The notes under the pieces were generated by a model that had not been told where the DNA came from, searched no databases, and was given only the letters and a program-made list of their open reading frames with translations. Both the position numbers and the translations under genes were made by a program. 64,000 nt of DNA from Cycas panzhihuaensis (Eukaryota; Cycadophyta), in assembly GCA_023213395.1 (NCBI GenBank), contig CM041465.1:137957741-138021740 (forward strand). The letters run 5' to 3'. Of this stretch, positions 34,684 through 46,400 are shown piece after piece (position 1 is the first letter of the stretch; each line of letters begins with the position of its first letter).

Positions 34684-36696
34684 TTATTCAAATTCAAGAC
34701 CCTCCAGGGTGGCGACCCTATAGGCATCATTACCGAGGCTCTCGATAATGACAAAGGGGCCAACCCATCTAGGCCTGAATTTGGCCAAGCAGTTATGAAG
34801 ATATTCCAATTTAAGGACATGGTCCCCAGGAAACAAAGGACGGGAACAAAGATGTTTATCGTAGGTCCTTTGTGAGCGAGCTTTGGATGCTAGGTTAGCC
34901 TGGTAGGCAGCTAAGCGTCTCTCACCCAAAGCTTCAAGGTCCAGGAGGTGAGCCTGGCGAATCGACTCCTCATCGATGAGACCCTGAAGAGAAACTCGCA
35001 GGGAGGGAATCTCAACTAGGTGGGGCACGGAGCCCGCTAAGTGCTCAAGTAAGGCTTCATCGTATTCAAAGTAATCCACCCCATGGATGACCTTACTTCG
35101 AATAGATGAAGTGCTGGAGGAAGTAGGAGCAACGGGACCGTGGTGGTCATCAGGTTGTCCAACGTCCTCAACAGACTCTAAGGGAAAGTCAAGAAGGGGC
35201 TCCTCAGAAGGAGCGAAAGGTAGTTCTTCAAAACCATCACCTGCGGCAGGTGGTGAAGATGAAGAACCAGGGACCTGTGGGTCAAAACGTGTAATGATAT
35301 GTGTCACATAAGGATGACTAGTCTCACCAACGAAAGAGGTTCTAGGTGGGGATCTAGAATGAGATAGGTGCATCCTACTAGTGTAGAGGAAAGAAATGGG
35401 GTGAAGAAAGCCCTCATCCTCGTCCTCGTCATGAGATTCATTATCGCTAAATGAGGCGAGGTACTCGTAGCTCCCAACACCAATAGAGGCAAAGTGTATA
35501 AGACTATGAGAAGAGGATGCAAGATCTTCTTCGATGTGAGATGGATCGAGTATGCCGATGGAGCAAGTCGAGGCATGAGCAGAAGGGCCTTGGCTTGCCT
35601 GATTGACAGGGTGAGTTTGTTTAACAGATGGATGCTCACAAGAGACAACTCTCATCTGTCCATCATGGATGAACTTAAGCTGCCCCCAATGAGTCAAACA
35701 CATAACTCCCATCTGGTCAAGCCATGGTCGACCCAAGAGGAGATTGTAGTCAACATCAATGTCAAGGACTACAATGTCCATGAGGACAGTCTTACCCTCG
35801 AGAGTGAGTGGGATCGAAACAGATCCCAATGGGGTCTTTTTGCTACCGTCGTAGCCTTGGCATCGCCATGGAATAGGTTCCAAGGCAGAAATACCAAGCT
35901 CTTGCATAACACGCAAGGGCATAGCATTCATGGAAGAACTGTTGTCGATAACAGTTCTTCGTAGGGTACAGTCAGGTGTGTCTATGGTGATGGTAAATGG
36001 GAAGTTCTATTGGCGTTCCCTTTCATACGTAGGGGGGAGATCTTTAGGATCAAAAGAAATGGCAGACTCATGGCCTTGGGTAACACCCAAAGTGTGAATG
36101 GGCGTGTCATTTAATCCTAAAGCTTCCAAAAGGAGAGTCCGCTGCTTGGGATAACTCCTCAAAACATCCATCAAGGACATTCCTGCAGCGACAGTATGGA
36201 GTTTGTCAATGATAAAGAAAGGCTTACCCTTTGCAGTAGATTGGGTAAGCACCCTTCAGAAATCATAACGACTAGGACGTACGGGAATGGCCTTAGGAAA
36301 AAATGGCACTTTCGGAGGAGAGTTTTCCGGAAGAGGATCAGAGAGTGGGGCAGAAGAAGAGGTACCAGCTGCCTCTTTCGTAGCTTGAGACCGAGTAAGG
36401 GCATATAAAGGAGTAGCCTCAAGCATTTGGATCACCTTCTTTCCCTTATTCCGGGACCACAAAGGTGATGGAGTACATCGGTTAGGGGAATGAGAGGAAG
36501 AGGACGAATCCTGAGCGCCCTTCCCTTTATCACGGGCAGGACAAAAATTCGGGGATCTTCCCCGGTTCCGGTTGTTTTTGGGCTGAGTGTTATGATCACG
36601 TTCCCCATGTTTGGGGAACGGATCCTTGTGGACCGGTTGGTCTAGATTAGGCCTTGAGGCCCGTTTAGGGGATGAGTCATGTTGAGGGGCATCCAT
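34684..36696 (-). pseudogene. Fused gag-C-terminus / protease / integrase-C-terminus frame of Tat-like copy 2
   Basis: One minus-strand frame runs from 36696 to the stop at 34684, about 670 codons with only two nonsense codons, TGA at 36256 and TAG at 36007, both where copy 3 or the family has Trp. The last 440 codons are fully open. Protease: VIDNSSSMNAMPLRVMQELG (copy 3 has VDNGSS, so the catalytic-loop Gly is Ser), LLLGRPWLDQMG, then the acidic linker (SDNESHDEDEDEG). At about 35030 LEHLAGS joins directly to VEIPSLRVSLQGLIDEESIR of the integrase C-terminus and runs on to FRPRWVGPFVIIESLG. In copy 1 these points are about 2.48 kb apart, with RT, RNase H and integrase core between. Confidence 0.85.
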
Positions 36697-38431
36697 GAGA
36701 TGCTGGGCCCTACAACATGAGTCATCATAGAAGCACTCCCCATGAATGGAACACCACTTCTTCTCAAGTAAAGAATCTATCTTCCTTGCTTGAGGGGACT
36801 GGGTGTTACCATTCCTAGGGAGGGAAGCTTGAGTAGCTTGTTGGATTTGTTTGTTAGAAGTTGGTGATAAAGGAGCTTATAGTTTGAGTTCTTTCATCAT
36901 ACGTTCAAATGAACGTATAGCGGATGTAAGTGGGCCTAAAGTCTTCTCAGTTGGATGAGAAGAAGACCTAGAAGATTGTTGAGGTTTAATATCTTTAATT
37001 GGAGGTGGTGCCTCATGTCGCTGTGAGGGCTTGAGAGGCTTCTTGAGTCCAACCTAGATCTTAATAGCCTCAAGTGCTAAGCACTTTGCAATAGCGGAGT
37101 CACATGTAGTCACCCCACTTCAAGGACATCTACGTAGACTTCAGGGCGAACTGCGTTAACGAAGAGATCCCTCTTCAACTCCTCGGGTAACGTAGCCTTA
37201 GTGGAATGAAGAAGGTCATGGAACCGCCACACAAAGTCATGATTCATCTCGTCATGACCTTGTTTGAGCGATAAAAGAGATCTCATTCCACTTTCAAATG
37301 GGCAAGCAACATCAAAATAATTGATGAAATCGTCCACAAGTTGCTGGAACAAAAAAATGGAATGAGCTGGAAGACGATAAAACCACTTAAGGGCATCGCC
37401 TTGTAAAGATCAAGGGAATAGTTTAATTAAGATGTGGTCATAGGCCCAGTAATCAATACACGCCATAGAGAAACTACGAACGTGCTTTGTTGGGTCTTGT
37501 GAGGAAGTTCCGTCAAATTTAGGAACTTCGGGAGGATGAGGCGGCAGATTGATTCTTAATGCCTCAACAAATAGTGGTGTTGATCTATAGTCCATGAAGG
37601 GACGTGCCCTTGCCTGGACCATAGGATCGACGAATGATGCAGTAGGTAGTGAACAAGGAATGGATGGGAAAGGTAAAGGGAACAGGGTAAAGGGTAAAGG
37701 GAACCATATTCATTGCAGTAGGTTGTAAACAAGGAACAGATGGCTTGACTCAGAAAAGGTATGCTAACCCCAAGCTGGGAGAAAGACATACCTCGAGAGG
37801 GTCCCAAAGAGCTAGGACCATGATGAGGAATGGAAGGCACAACATGTGTCCCCAAAACAGTTGTATGGATGGAGTGGGACGAATGTGTAGGCATGAAAGG
37901 ATTAGTCATTATAGGAGGTGTAGATGCGGATGAAGAAAGTGGGAAAGGAGTGGACGAGGAAAACGCTCCACCATGAAAAGCATCTTCAAACCATCTAGGA
38001 CATGGTTGAAGACAAGCAGCTCGAAAGCACCCATTAAGAGCTTCAACCACGTCAGCAAGAGGGGTATCAACATGATCATAAGAAGTAGATGGGACTTCAA
38101 ATGAAGTAGACCCCTCAGGGAACTCCTCATAAGAATCACCAACTGGATGGTAAATCTCAAGAGGAGATGGTCCTTTTACCATATGAGTAGAAGGATGGGT
38201 GTCAAGTGGGTGACGTTGGTCACCCGGGTAGTAAATAGGATCGTCACCCTCTTGGGTGGATCCCAGAATAGATGTGGGAAACTCATGAGTTCCCGAGACC
38301 AAGGTGTGATAGGCCCAATCGGAGGGGTATCCTTCCATGGTTGAATTAGAATCTGACGATGAAAGAGGATGATACCTGGGATCTTCTAATAATGGAGGCA
38401 AACCATGTAGGCGATGAGAGAAGCACCACAT
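36697..38431 (-). pseudogene. gag of Tat-like copy 2
   Basis: The N-terminal Pro/Ser-rich region is open for 291 codons at 37556-38431 (WFEDAFHGG, then Ser/Thr/Pro runs). The gag domain proper is at 37110-37622: PKFDGTSSQDPTKHVRSFSM, IDYWAYDHILIKLFP, LFQQLVDDFINYFDVACPFE and LKQGHDEMNHDFVWRFHDLL. A CxxH-type zinc-binding segment (CSIHGECFYDDSCC, near 36710-36755) precedes the fused frame. One or more frame changes separate the blocks. Less damaged than copy 1. Confidence 0.75.
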
Positions 38432-38580
38432 ACAAAGCTTACCAACACTTTAGAAGAAGGAAAGAGCCACAAGGAGTACATGTTGGGGGCTGCCCAACGG
38501 AGGAGATATAGAGAAAGGAACCACTAGAAGGTAGTAATATCAACAGGAAGGGATGAGAACTAGCTCCCTTACTGGCAAGT

Positions 38581-39558
38581 CCCCAGTATCACCTAGCTGA
38601 GTAGGAATAGCAAGGATGATCAATAACGGTATAAAGGGTGCAGATAGAAACCTACAAGCGAAGCGAGTACCACGCAGAGCACCCCATCTGCTAGAGCACG
38701 AGTTTGGGACCTGCGGATGATACCCAACTACCTGAGAGTGGTTCCCCACCTCAAAGAGAAAGGGGGAAAGTGAGAGAACTAGCCTGGATAGACTTAGGAG
38801 GAAAATCCTCCCACCCTTGCATGGCCGGAAGGGGAGAAAGAGAATCCCCAAGGGATTCCCTATGTTAGAGGGAAACAAGCGGGATTAAGGTAGGCGATAG
38901 CCTATGGTGCAGCTAGGATCTTCTCGGTTATTTGATCAAGCAAATAGAACTGAGAAGAGGAGAAGGGAGCGGGAGTGGACAACAATCCCAAAATCTCCCT
39001 TAATGATTCGACCAGGAAAGCGAGAGTGATATGACGTATGCAAGAAAACAAAACCAAACAAAGAAAACAAGCCAAAAGGGGCGAGGATTGGTTTTGCAAG
39101 CTAAAGAAAAGACAAAGGAAAAATCTCCTAAAGTCTTTTCTCAGAGTGAATGTGGTGTGTAATGTGTAAATATATAAATGCGAGTAAAAGATATTAATTT
39201 CCTTTTCCCTTTTATGTTTGACCTATTTAACTAATGCATAGACCACAACTAAAAGTACAAAAAGGAAAGTGAGGACAAGAGGAAGAAGTACGTACCCGGG
39301 AGAGTAGCAGTCGATAGGAGAACTTGCTCACGTGCCACGCACGTCCTCGCTAAGCCCACAGATAATGGAGGGGCTTCCTTACCTTCCCCTTGCAAAAGGA
39401 AAAAATGAAAGGAAACAAAAATGAAAGCAAAGAGCAAAACACAAGAGACCTTACCCGAATCTAAGTGCTTGACACCTTTGCGAGAGCACCGCGGCAACCT
39501 GCACATGCACAAACCTATCCCTTCCAAGAAGGGGCTCCAAGAGACAATCTATATAAGC
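38581..39558 (-). repeat. Truncated 5' LTR and partial PBS of Tat-like copy 2
   Basis: The leader ends AGTAAGGGAGC as in copy 1, and the PBS region keeps only TACTGGGGACTTGCC; the expected TGGCGACCA part is absent or replaced. LTR homology to 27340 starts at 38590 and runs to GAGACAATCTAT at 39558, against 28300 in the 3' LTR. There the LTR stops, whereas the 3' LTR continues for about 1.8 kb more. The right side was lost to a later event. Confidence 0.7.
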
Positions 39559-39753
39559 TTTATGTGAGTACAATATACACTGGCAATTGTAATTTGGCTA
39601 TTATAGAAAGTAGTAATAATGTAGGTAGGACCCAAGTATCACTTGTTGGTAAAACTATCTTGTGGCATCAAAGATTAGGCCATATTAGAGAGAAAAGCCC
39701 CTATAATTTATTCTTTAAAGGTATGGTTGAAGACATCCCTGAAATTTATGGCT
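39559..39753 (+). pseudogene. copia GAG-pre-integrase fragment
   Basis: The plus strand reads YVSTIYTGNCNLAIIESSNN, then VSLVGKTILWHQRLGHIREK and LFFKGMVEDIPE. The WHxRLGH motif is the GAG-pre-integrase signature of Ty1/copia. Only about 195 bases remain, cut on the left by the Tat-like LTR and on the right by a chromovirus LTR. Confidence 0.7.
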
Positions 39754-41397
39754 TATTATATAACCACTAGTGGTTGGCAGAACTCTTGAGAATGTACTCT
39801 TTGTTAGTAAGAAGCAGATGTTAATGCTCATAATTAAAATGTGTATGTAGGTCACTTGGGGCTACTAATAGAAATAAAGGCCTAATGCCTCTTCGATGAG
39901 ATCCATTTTCTAAATGGCTAATTTGCCTATTTAAGGCCCTATGGATATGAAAGAAGATTAGTTTATGAATGTGAAATTACTATTGCCCTTTAGTATGATC
40001 TTTTGATATTTATTTTAGTGTTTATTTATACTCTTTTTCTATGTTCTATTTTCTATTTATATATAAAGACAGACTAAGAGAACTATATTAAGTAGTATCA
40101 TAGCTCAGTTATATAATAAATGGGAACTATAGAATAGGTAAAAATCAAGGAAATTTTTTCCCTCCAATATGATTAAGTACTTTCTTTACACAAGTAGAGA
40201 TTGAGAAAAGATCACCTCTCAGTACTCTCTCTATAGGGATATTGAGGAATAAAATCTGTGGCATTCAAGACTTATAAAGAAAAGGAAATTTTATTTCCCC
40301 TTAGTAATGCTCAACACCTTTTCTTTGAATTTGATTTAGTTCAGTTCAATTTTATTTCAATTACACTACTTGTATTGTTAGTCCAAGGGTAGATAACTCC
40401 ACTTAGTAGCTATCCTTTTCCCTTTTGATCCTCATTCCTAGGTAGATAACTTTGTGTAGCAACTACTTAAAGTTGTTAGATAGAGACCCTATACTAACGG
40501 TCTATAAAAATCATAATGATCTTTCATTCTGGCTAAGCATAATGTGAATTTTCTGCCCCTTACATGAAGGACTAGAGATAACGCTTCTGAACTAAGCCCT
40601 ATAGACAAAACTTGTCTATAGAATTGAGCCTCCACATACCTTTGGGCATAGAGGAGGACCCCTTTAGGTCTTGAATCCTTCTTAATGTAGACAACTTATT
40701 GGTCACTAAAGTCTTGTAGTATATTAGTTGGCGATTAGTGCCATGAAGCTACCTGTTCTTACATTCTACATAAAAAGTTTATTAATATGCTTATAAGACC
40801 AAGTACACCTTTTCTAGTGGTTGGTAGGATACCTTGTTACTACTCACATCATGCTTACAATATTCTACTTCTTACTTAAGATCTAGATACACAGGATAAT
40901 AGACCTTTAATTGATAACTTCACATGCTAAACATAACCATATAAGTAATAATCTATCAATAACAATTCTAGTTCACAAAGAAAAAATAACTACCAATAGT
41001 TAGATTTATTAAAAAAATGTAATTTCCTACTCTACTGAGAATTCTAATTTTTAAAATACTTCCTAGATTAAAAAACAACTAACACAGTTAGATTTAGGTT
41101 TTTATTAAAAAAAATTGTCTATAATATGAAAATACCTAGGGTATTATGTCATGCTGATCATTTTTCATTAGGGTAGTTTTAACTTAAAATTTTAGGGTAT
41201 AATGATATATAGGCATCTATGGGACCCATTGCCCAAAAATTTCACTTAAGACCCACCTATCCTACTTGAACGAGCTTCTCATGCTTGTTTTGGTATACTA
41301 GGTAAATCTATTATACTTTTAGGGTCAATAGGCTATAAACACCTTACAACTGCACCCCCCACTTATCATTCCCTCACTTAACTCCTAACCTCTTTAG
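39754..41397 (+). repeat. Chromovirus-family LTR plus leader
   Basis: The LTR begins TATTATATAACCACTAG, like 20233 and 26240, shares the AATTAAAATGTGTATGTAGG and CCTATTTAAGGCCCTATGG blocks, and ends near 40090. A TAGTATCATAGCTC there resembles a tRNA-iMet PBS with two changes, unlike the TGGTGCTAAC at 20618. The leader at 40380-41397 aligns with 20780-22040. It breaks at 41397 against Tat-like copy 3, so gag and pol of this copy are missing here. Confidence 0.65.
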
Positions 41398-41483
41398 TAG
41401 TCCACCCCATGGATGACCACGCTTCAAGAAGACGAGGGGAGAGGAGTAGAAGGAGTAGTGGGACCTTAGCAGTCAACCCACCA

Positions 41484-42470
41484 TTAGATATACCCAAGGG
41501 ATTTTTTAGAAGAGTCAGAAGGGGTCCTCTTGTGAGAAATAATAAGAAGCTCCCTTACTTCATCGCCTACAGAGAGCAACAAAGTGGAAGATAGAGTGAT
41601 ATGGGGGATTGCATGATTGGTAGGAGCGATGATATGTGATCCAAGAGGAAAGTTGATCTCCCTAATAGGAGAAAGTTCAAGTCTGGACCTGGAACGAATA
41701 GAGTGCCTCCTACTTGTATTTAGGAGGGATATGGGATGAGGAAGGTCCTCATCCTCACCATTGGATTCGTCATCACTAAGCATGGCGAGATACCCATAGC
41801 TCCCTACGCCAATAGAGACAAAGTATATGAGATTTAAGGAAGAAGAGGAGGGACCTTCTCCCAAGCTAGATGAGCCAAGAATATTGATAGAACAAGCGGA
41901 ACTATGGGCAAATAGATCCTTATCGCCCTTTGCCTTATCCCAAGCTGCTTGATGAGGTTAGCGGGTTTGTTTGGTGGGAGGAGGCTCTCGAGAGATAACC
42001 TTCATTTGCCCTTCATGGACGAATTTAAGTTGTCCCCAATGAGATGAGCACACAACTCCCATTTGGTCGAGCCATGGGTGTCCCAACAAAAGGTTGTAGT
42101 TGACGTCGACATCGAGAACTATAATGTCAATTAGGACTGTTTTGTCCTTGAGGGTGAGTGGAATGGACATTGATCCTAAGGGTGTCGTTTTGCTACCATT
42201 GTAGCCTTGACACTGCCATGGAACTGGCTCTAGAGCTGATATGCCAAGCTCTTGCATGATGCGCAAGGGCATAACATTGATGGAAGAACCATTGTCCACA
42301 ATGGTTCTTCGAAGAGTGCAGTTGGGAGTATCAATAGTTATGGTGAAGGGATAGTGCCATTGGCATTCCCTTTCATCAGTTGGAGGAAGATCCTTGGGGT
42401 CGAAGGAGATGGCAGTTTCGTGGCTTAGAGCAGTGCCTAAAGCATGAATGGACATGTCACCCAATCCCAA
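41484..42470 (-). pseudogene. Protease and acidic linker of Tat-like copy 3
   Basis: Open for 170 codons at 41958-42470: AISFDPKDLPPTDERECQW, YPFTITIDTPNCTLRRTIVD, active-site DNGSSINVMP with Asp, Gly and Ser intact, SIPLTLKDKTVLIDIIVLDV and LLLGHPWLDQMGV. The linker at 41484-41864 contains GVGSYGYLAMLSDDESNGED. A short disrupted stretch separates the two. Role when active: polyprotein cleavage. Confidence 0.8.
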
Positions 42471-42479
42471 GGCTTCTAA

Positions 42480-44756
42480 GAGAACTTACACTATTCAGGA
42501 TAACTCCTTAAGACGTCCATTATGAACATCCTCGTGGCCATAGTGTGAAGCTCGTTGACAACAAAGAAGCACTTCCCCTTCATGGTAGGTTGGGGAAGGG
42601 CCCTTCAAAAGTCGCAATGATCGAGGCACACAGGATTAGTCTTGGGGAGCGCAGGGACTTCCAGAGGAGGGATTTTTAGAAGGGAATCAAGGTGAGGTAT
42701 GGAAGAAGAGGCGTTGTTCGCCTCTTTAGCTGCTTGAGACTGGGTTAAGGCGTATAATGGCGTGGTCTCGAGCATCAAAATGACTCTCTTTGCCTTGTCT
42801 CAGGATCAAGAGGATGAAGGAGTGTGACAATCGAGGGAACCATAAGGAGAGGACAAATCCCTTGTACCCTTCCCTTTGGCTTGCAAAGGGCAAGGGTTTA
42901 GGGACCTCCCTCTATTTTGGTTACCCTTTTGTTGGTTATTGTGATCACGTTTCCATGTTTAGGGAAAAGATCCTTATAAATGGGCTAGTCTAGGTTTGGC
43001 CTAAATGCCTGTTTGGGAGAAGAATCACATTGCGGGGTGGCTCTAGGGTGCTGGGCCTGGCATTATGAATCTTCGTAGAAATACTCTCCATGGATGGAAC
43101 ACAATTTCTTTTCTAGGGAGGAATCAAGCTTTCTCGTTTACGAAGATTAGGTGTTACCCTTGAGGGGAGTAGCTTGAGAGGCCTAGTGAACTGGTTTATG
43201 AGAGGTGGGAGATGAAGAGGCTTGGAGTTTAAGCTCCTTCATGGTACGTTCGAATGAGCATATAATGGAGGTGAGAGGATCCAAGGTCTTCTCTATTGGA
43301 TGGGAATAAGACCTGGCAGGCTATTGGACTTTAGTCTCACAGAGTGGTGGAGGTGCCTCACGTCGTTGTGAGGGCTTGAGAGGCTTCTTGAGACCCGCTT
43401 GGATCTCAATAGCCTTGAGCGCCAAGCACTTGGCTATGGTGGAGTCGCACGTTATTGCCCCCATTTTAAGGACTTCGACGTAGACTTCTAGGCGAAGGGT
43501 GTTGATAAAGAGCTCTTGCTTCAACTCCTCAGGTAAGGTTGCCTTAGTGGAGTGAAGCAGGTCATGGAAGCATCTCACAAAGTCATGATTCATCTCATCA
43601 TGACCTTGTTTAAGAGATAGAAGGGCTTTCATTCAGCTCTGGAAAGGATGAGCTATGTCAAAATAATTGACGAATTCATCCACGAGTTGTTGGAATGAAA
43701 AGATAGAATGTGCTGGCAGGTGATAGAACCACTTAAGGGCATTGCCTTGAAGAGATTGTGGGAAGAGTTTCATAAAGATATGGTCATAAGCCCAATAATC
43801 GATACATGCCATAGAAAAGCTATGGACATGCTCTGTTAGGTCTTGCGATGAGGTTCCATCAAATTTGGGAACCTTGAGAGGGTGAGGCGGTAAGTTGGTC
43901 CTTAGCACCTCAATAGATAGGGGTGTCGATCTATAGTCCATAAAGGGGCGTGCCCTTGACTGGACCATAGGATCGATGAGAGATGGAAGAGGAGGTAGAC
44001 AAGGTTGCCTAAATCCTCCTTGAAGAATTTGATTCAAAAGGGGATATTGGCCTCCTTCGGTTTGATGAGAAGACACTAGTCCCATATTCGAAGGAATATA
44101 CATAGGAGCAGATGGGGGTGAAGGACCCATCCCTCCTTGAGGAAATACCCCTTGTTGGAAAGGAGCCTGAGAGAAGGTACCTTAGGAGAGAACTTTCCCT
44201 CCTTGCAAAGGTGCAACATGAGGTGTGACATGGGAGGATGGAAAAGAGGGATGTAGAATTGGGGTTTTGCCTATATGGGCCGCCTGTGGGTAGCGTGACC
44301 CTATATGTGTGCAAAGGGTCCACCCCATAAGCTGAAAGGGAGCTTCCCTTGCTGTGCTCCTACGGTTGAGAGATGTAACCTGGGGGCACGTAAAGGGAGG
44401 GATCCCTAGGTTGAACTTGGGAGTGTGTGGGGACGGCCCCCACATGCCTAGAAGTAGGGGTGCATGCAGGTCCCTTAGATCCAATAGGTGGTGGATATAC
44501 TATAATCGGCAGAGGTGTAGTCGTTTGACTAGAAGGGGGCATGCTCAACCCAAGTTGAGAAGAGGATATGCCTTGGGTGGTCCTCAAGGATCATGGACTA
44601 TGAGGAGAGGAAGATGAGGCAAAAGATAAACCCATCGTAGGTAGAGGAGTTAAACGGGATGGACAAGGTAAGGCAGATGTAGAGGAAGGAGGCGCAACGC
44701 TTCACAAGATGCTCTCAAACCACTTGGGATGTGGTTGGAGGCGAGGACCAACCACA
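42480..44756 (-). pseudogene. gag of Tat-like copy 3
   Basis: The core is open at 43633-44130 (165 codons): VPKFDGTSSQDLTEHVHSFS, CIDYWAYDHIFMKLFPQSLQ, GNALKWFYHLPAHSIFSFQQ and LVDEFVNYFDIAHPF. After one stop it continues at 43321-43632 with LLSLKQGHDEMNHDFVRCFH and LEVYVEVLKMGAI. The N-terminal Pro-rich part is at 44009-44587. The C-terminal zinc-binding and basic segment (42600-43100) is more damaged. This is the reference for aligning gag in copies 1 and 2. Confidence 0.8.
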
Positions 44757-45359
44757 TAGTGTATATAATCACATCCATTCAATGGGATGGATGTGAGAAC
44801 CAAGTTAGTGAATTCCAACGGTTCCTAATCCTGCATCATGACCCGTAATCGAATGGACCTTATATGATGTAATTTTAACTATTGTCTAATGAAATAAAAA
44901 GAGTTATGTGAATAATTGTGTGTACTTATTATGGAATACATGTGAATTGTGGACTTATATGGATGATTAACTAAAGAATATGTATGTTGACCACCTGCAC
45001 ACACCCTAGACTATAGTGGAAAAGCCTTGACAAGTGAAGAACTGCAGTAGGAAGTAGATTTCTTAGTCAACGCTTATACTAAACATGTCTATTGTAATTG
45101 AGTGAGCTGACAGAAGTAATATGTATTCCAAGTGTTCTCGTATTGCTCTATGAGGTTTGTTTTTAGGGAATGTTAATTGTTGCCCATTGCCTTCTTGCAT
45201 GTTCTTTTCTACCAATGGAACCACTGAAGTTCCTTATCACATAAAGGGAGAGATGCTATTAAGACTTGCTCTTGATCGTGTAGGGTGTATGCTTGGAAGT
45301 AGATTTCCACCTGGAGTATCCAACTGTGAATATCTCTTGATTTGTTAGGACCATTTAAG
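44757..45359. other. Unassigned spacer with one small ORF
   Basis: A 10-bp inverted repeat (TCACATCCAT at 44769-44778, ATGGATGTGA at 44787-44796) starts the stretch. A plus-strand ORF of 63 codons at 45157-45348 (PSCMFFSTNGTTEVPYHIKG, then ALDRVGCMLGSRFPPGVSNC) has protein-like composition, but I do not recognise it. It could be a gene fragment or chance. An A-run lies at 45359-45371. Confidence 0.3.
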
Positions 45360-46400
45360 AAAAAAAAAAAATTGTCCCTTTGATGCCATTTTTTGGTTCA
45401 AAATCCCTTTGATTTCTTTGCTAGTGGTCCCTTTGGTTCTTTTGTTCATAGAATTCTTCTTCAAACTCCCAACAATCTTTGTGTTTCTGAGATTTATCTT
45501 GTCTTCAAGTTTCTCCTTCTTCTTTAATCTTGTCCAACCTCTTGCTTATGTTGTTTAGTGAATTCTTGAGGTCAGTTAGGGTTCCTTCTAAATGTGTGTC
45601 CATGCTTTATATCTTATCATTCAGTTGGTTGACCCTTTTATCTATGTCTCCTATTGTTACTAACAGGGTATTCACCATCTTGTTTTGTTAAAGAGTCCTT
45701 CCTGACCTTAGTTCAATTTGAAAGGAAGTTGGGTAAGGAAAGAAAAGGAGGATAGCATTTCCTTATTTTCACTTTGACTTCCTTTATTATAATAAAGTTG
45801 AATCTCCTTCATAATGGCTTCTAACGAACCTCTAATACCGCTTATAGCAATGCCATAAACCAAATTTATCGAAAACTAGGAAAATAGTGTGTAATATACA
45901 TAAAGAATGCAAGCCATCTAATATTTGATATCACACAAGAGAGTACTTAACTAGAATAGATAAATTAAGCTTTTAATATCAATTTTGAATATAATAAATG
46001 CTATGTACATCTTACAGAAAAAATCACCAGATTCTATCTTTCTCTTCAAGGCAAGGTTCCCTCCCAAATTGCAGCCCTAAAGGCCAAAAATGCAACAACC
46101 ACTATTCACTTTGGATGCCCTAGGAAGAGGCCCAAGATCCTTATAAATAGGTGGCACAAATGGTGTTAAGTAACTCGGCCAAAAGGAGGATGGAAGTAAG
46201 CTAGAATAATCATTCAAAGTTGGTTAGAATACATTTTGAAGTTGGCCAGAAAATAAGGTAATTCATACTCACTTTAAGTCGGACAAACAACTCTTTAGAA
46301 GTTGACTAGATAGGAGGAAAGAAATGCTACATAGGTCTTCATTATATCCATAGCCTCTCATCATTCGCTAATGAGCTTATATAGAGTGAAACATGTTCTA
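45360..46400 (-). repeat. LTR-retrotransposon 5' end remnant (LTR, PBS-like site, start of gag)
   Basis: The minus strand has CGGTATTAGAGG at 45829-45840, close to the tRNA-iMet PBS TGGTATCAGAGC. Downstream, from about 45680 to 45400, a coiled-coil-like reading frame (VNTLLVTIGDIDKRVNQLND, then LTDLKNSLNNISKRLDKIKE) resembles the N-terminus of a Ty3/gypsy gag. Above 45841 the sequence would be the LTR, but no paired copy is present. Modest support. Confidence 0.4.

Larger units (their letters stand above)
27340..39558 (-). mobile_element. Tat-like Ty3/gypsy element, copy 2: non-autonomous, internal deletion, antisense ORF
   Basis: On the minus strand: truncated 5' LTR (38591-39558), leader, gag, protease fused to integrase C-terminus, then an antisense gene (31433-34020, plus strand), a second RNase H (30380-30910) and the 3' LTR (27340 to about 30150). 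The LTR pairing is direct: 27340 and 38590 both start TCACCTAGCTGAGTAGGAAT and stay alignable for about 960 bases, roughly nine bases in ten over the first 165 by eye. RT, first RNase H and most of integrase are absent. The 5' LTR stops at 39558 against a copia scrap. Confidence 0.8.
41398..44756 (-). mobile_element. Tat-like element, copy 3: gag-protease fragment
   Basis: A minus-strand fragment of the copy 2 subfamily, running from the gag N-terminus (44756) through protease to the acidic linker. It ends at the VDY codon block (41398), equal to copy 2 position 35071. Neither LTR is attached. CpG-depleted like copy 2. It provides the best preserved protease of the three. Confidence 0.8.

Noticed and set aside
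35494-35964. 156-codon plus-strand ORF over the protease region of copy 2
   Set aside because: It is the shadow of the minus-strand fused frame and has no motif of its own.
41409-41594. Plus-strand ORF starting MDDHASRR at the copy 3 edge
   Set aside because: Antisense shadow of the conserved acidic linker; not conserved as protein among copies.
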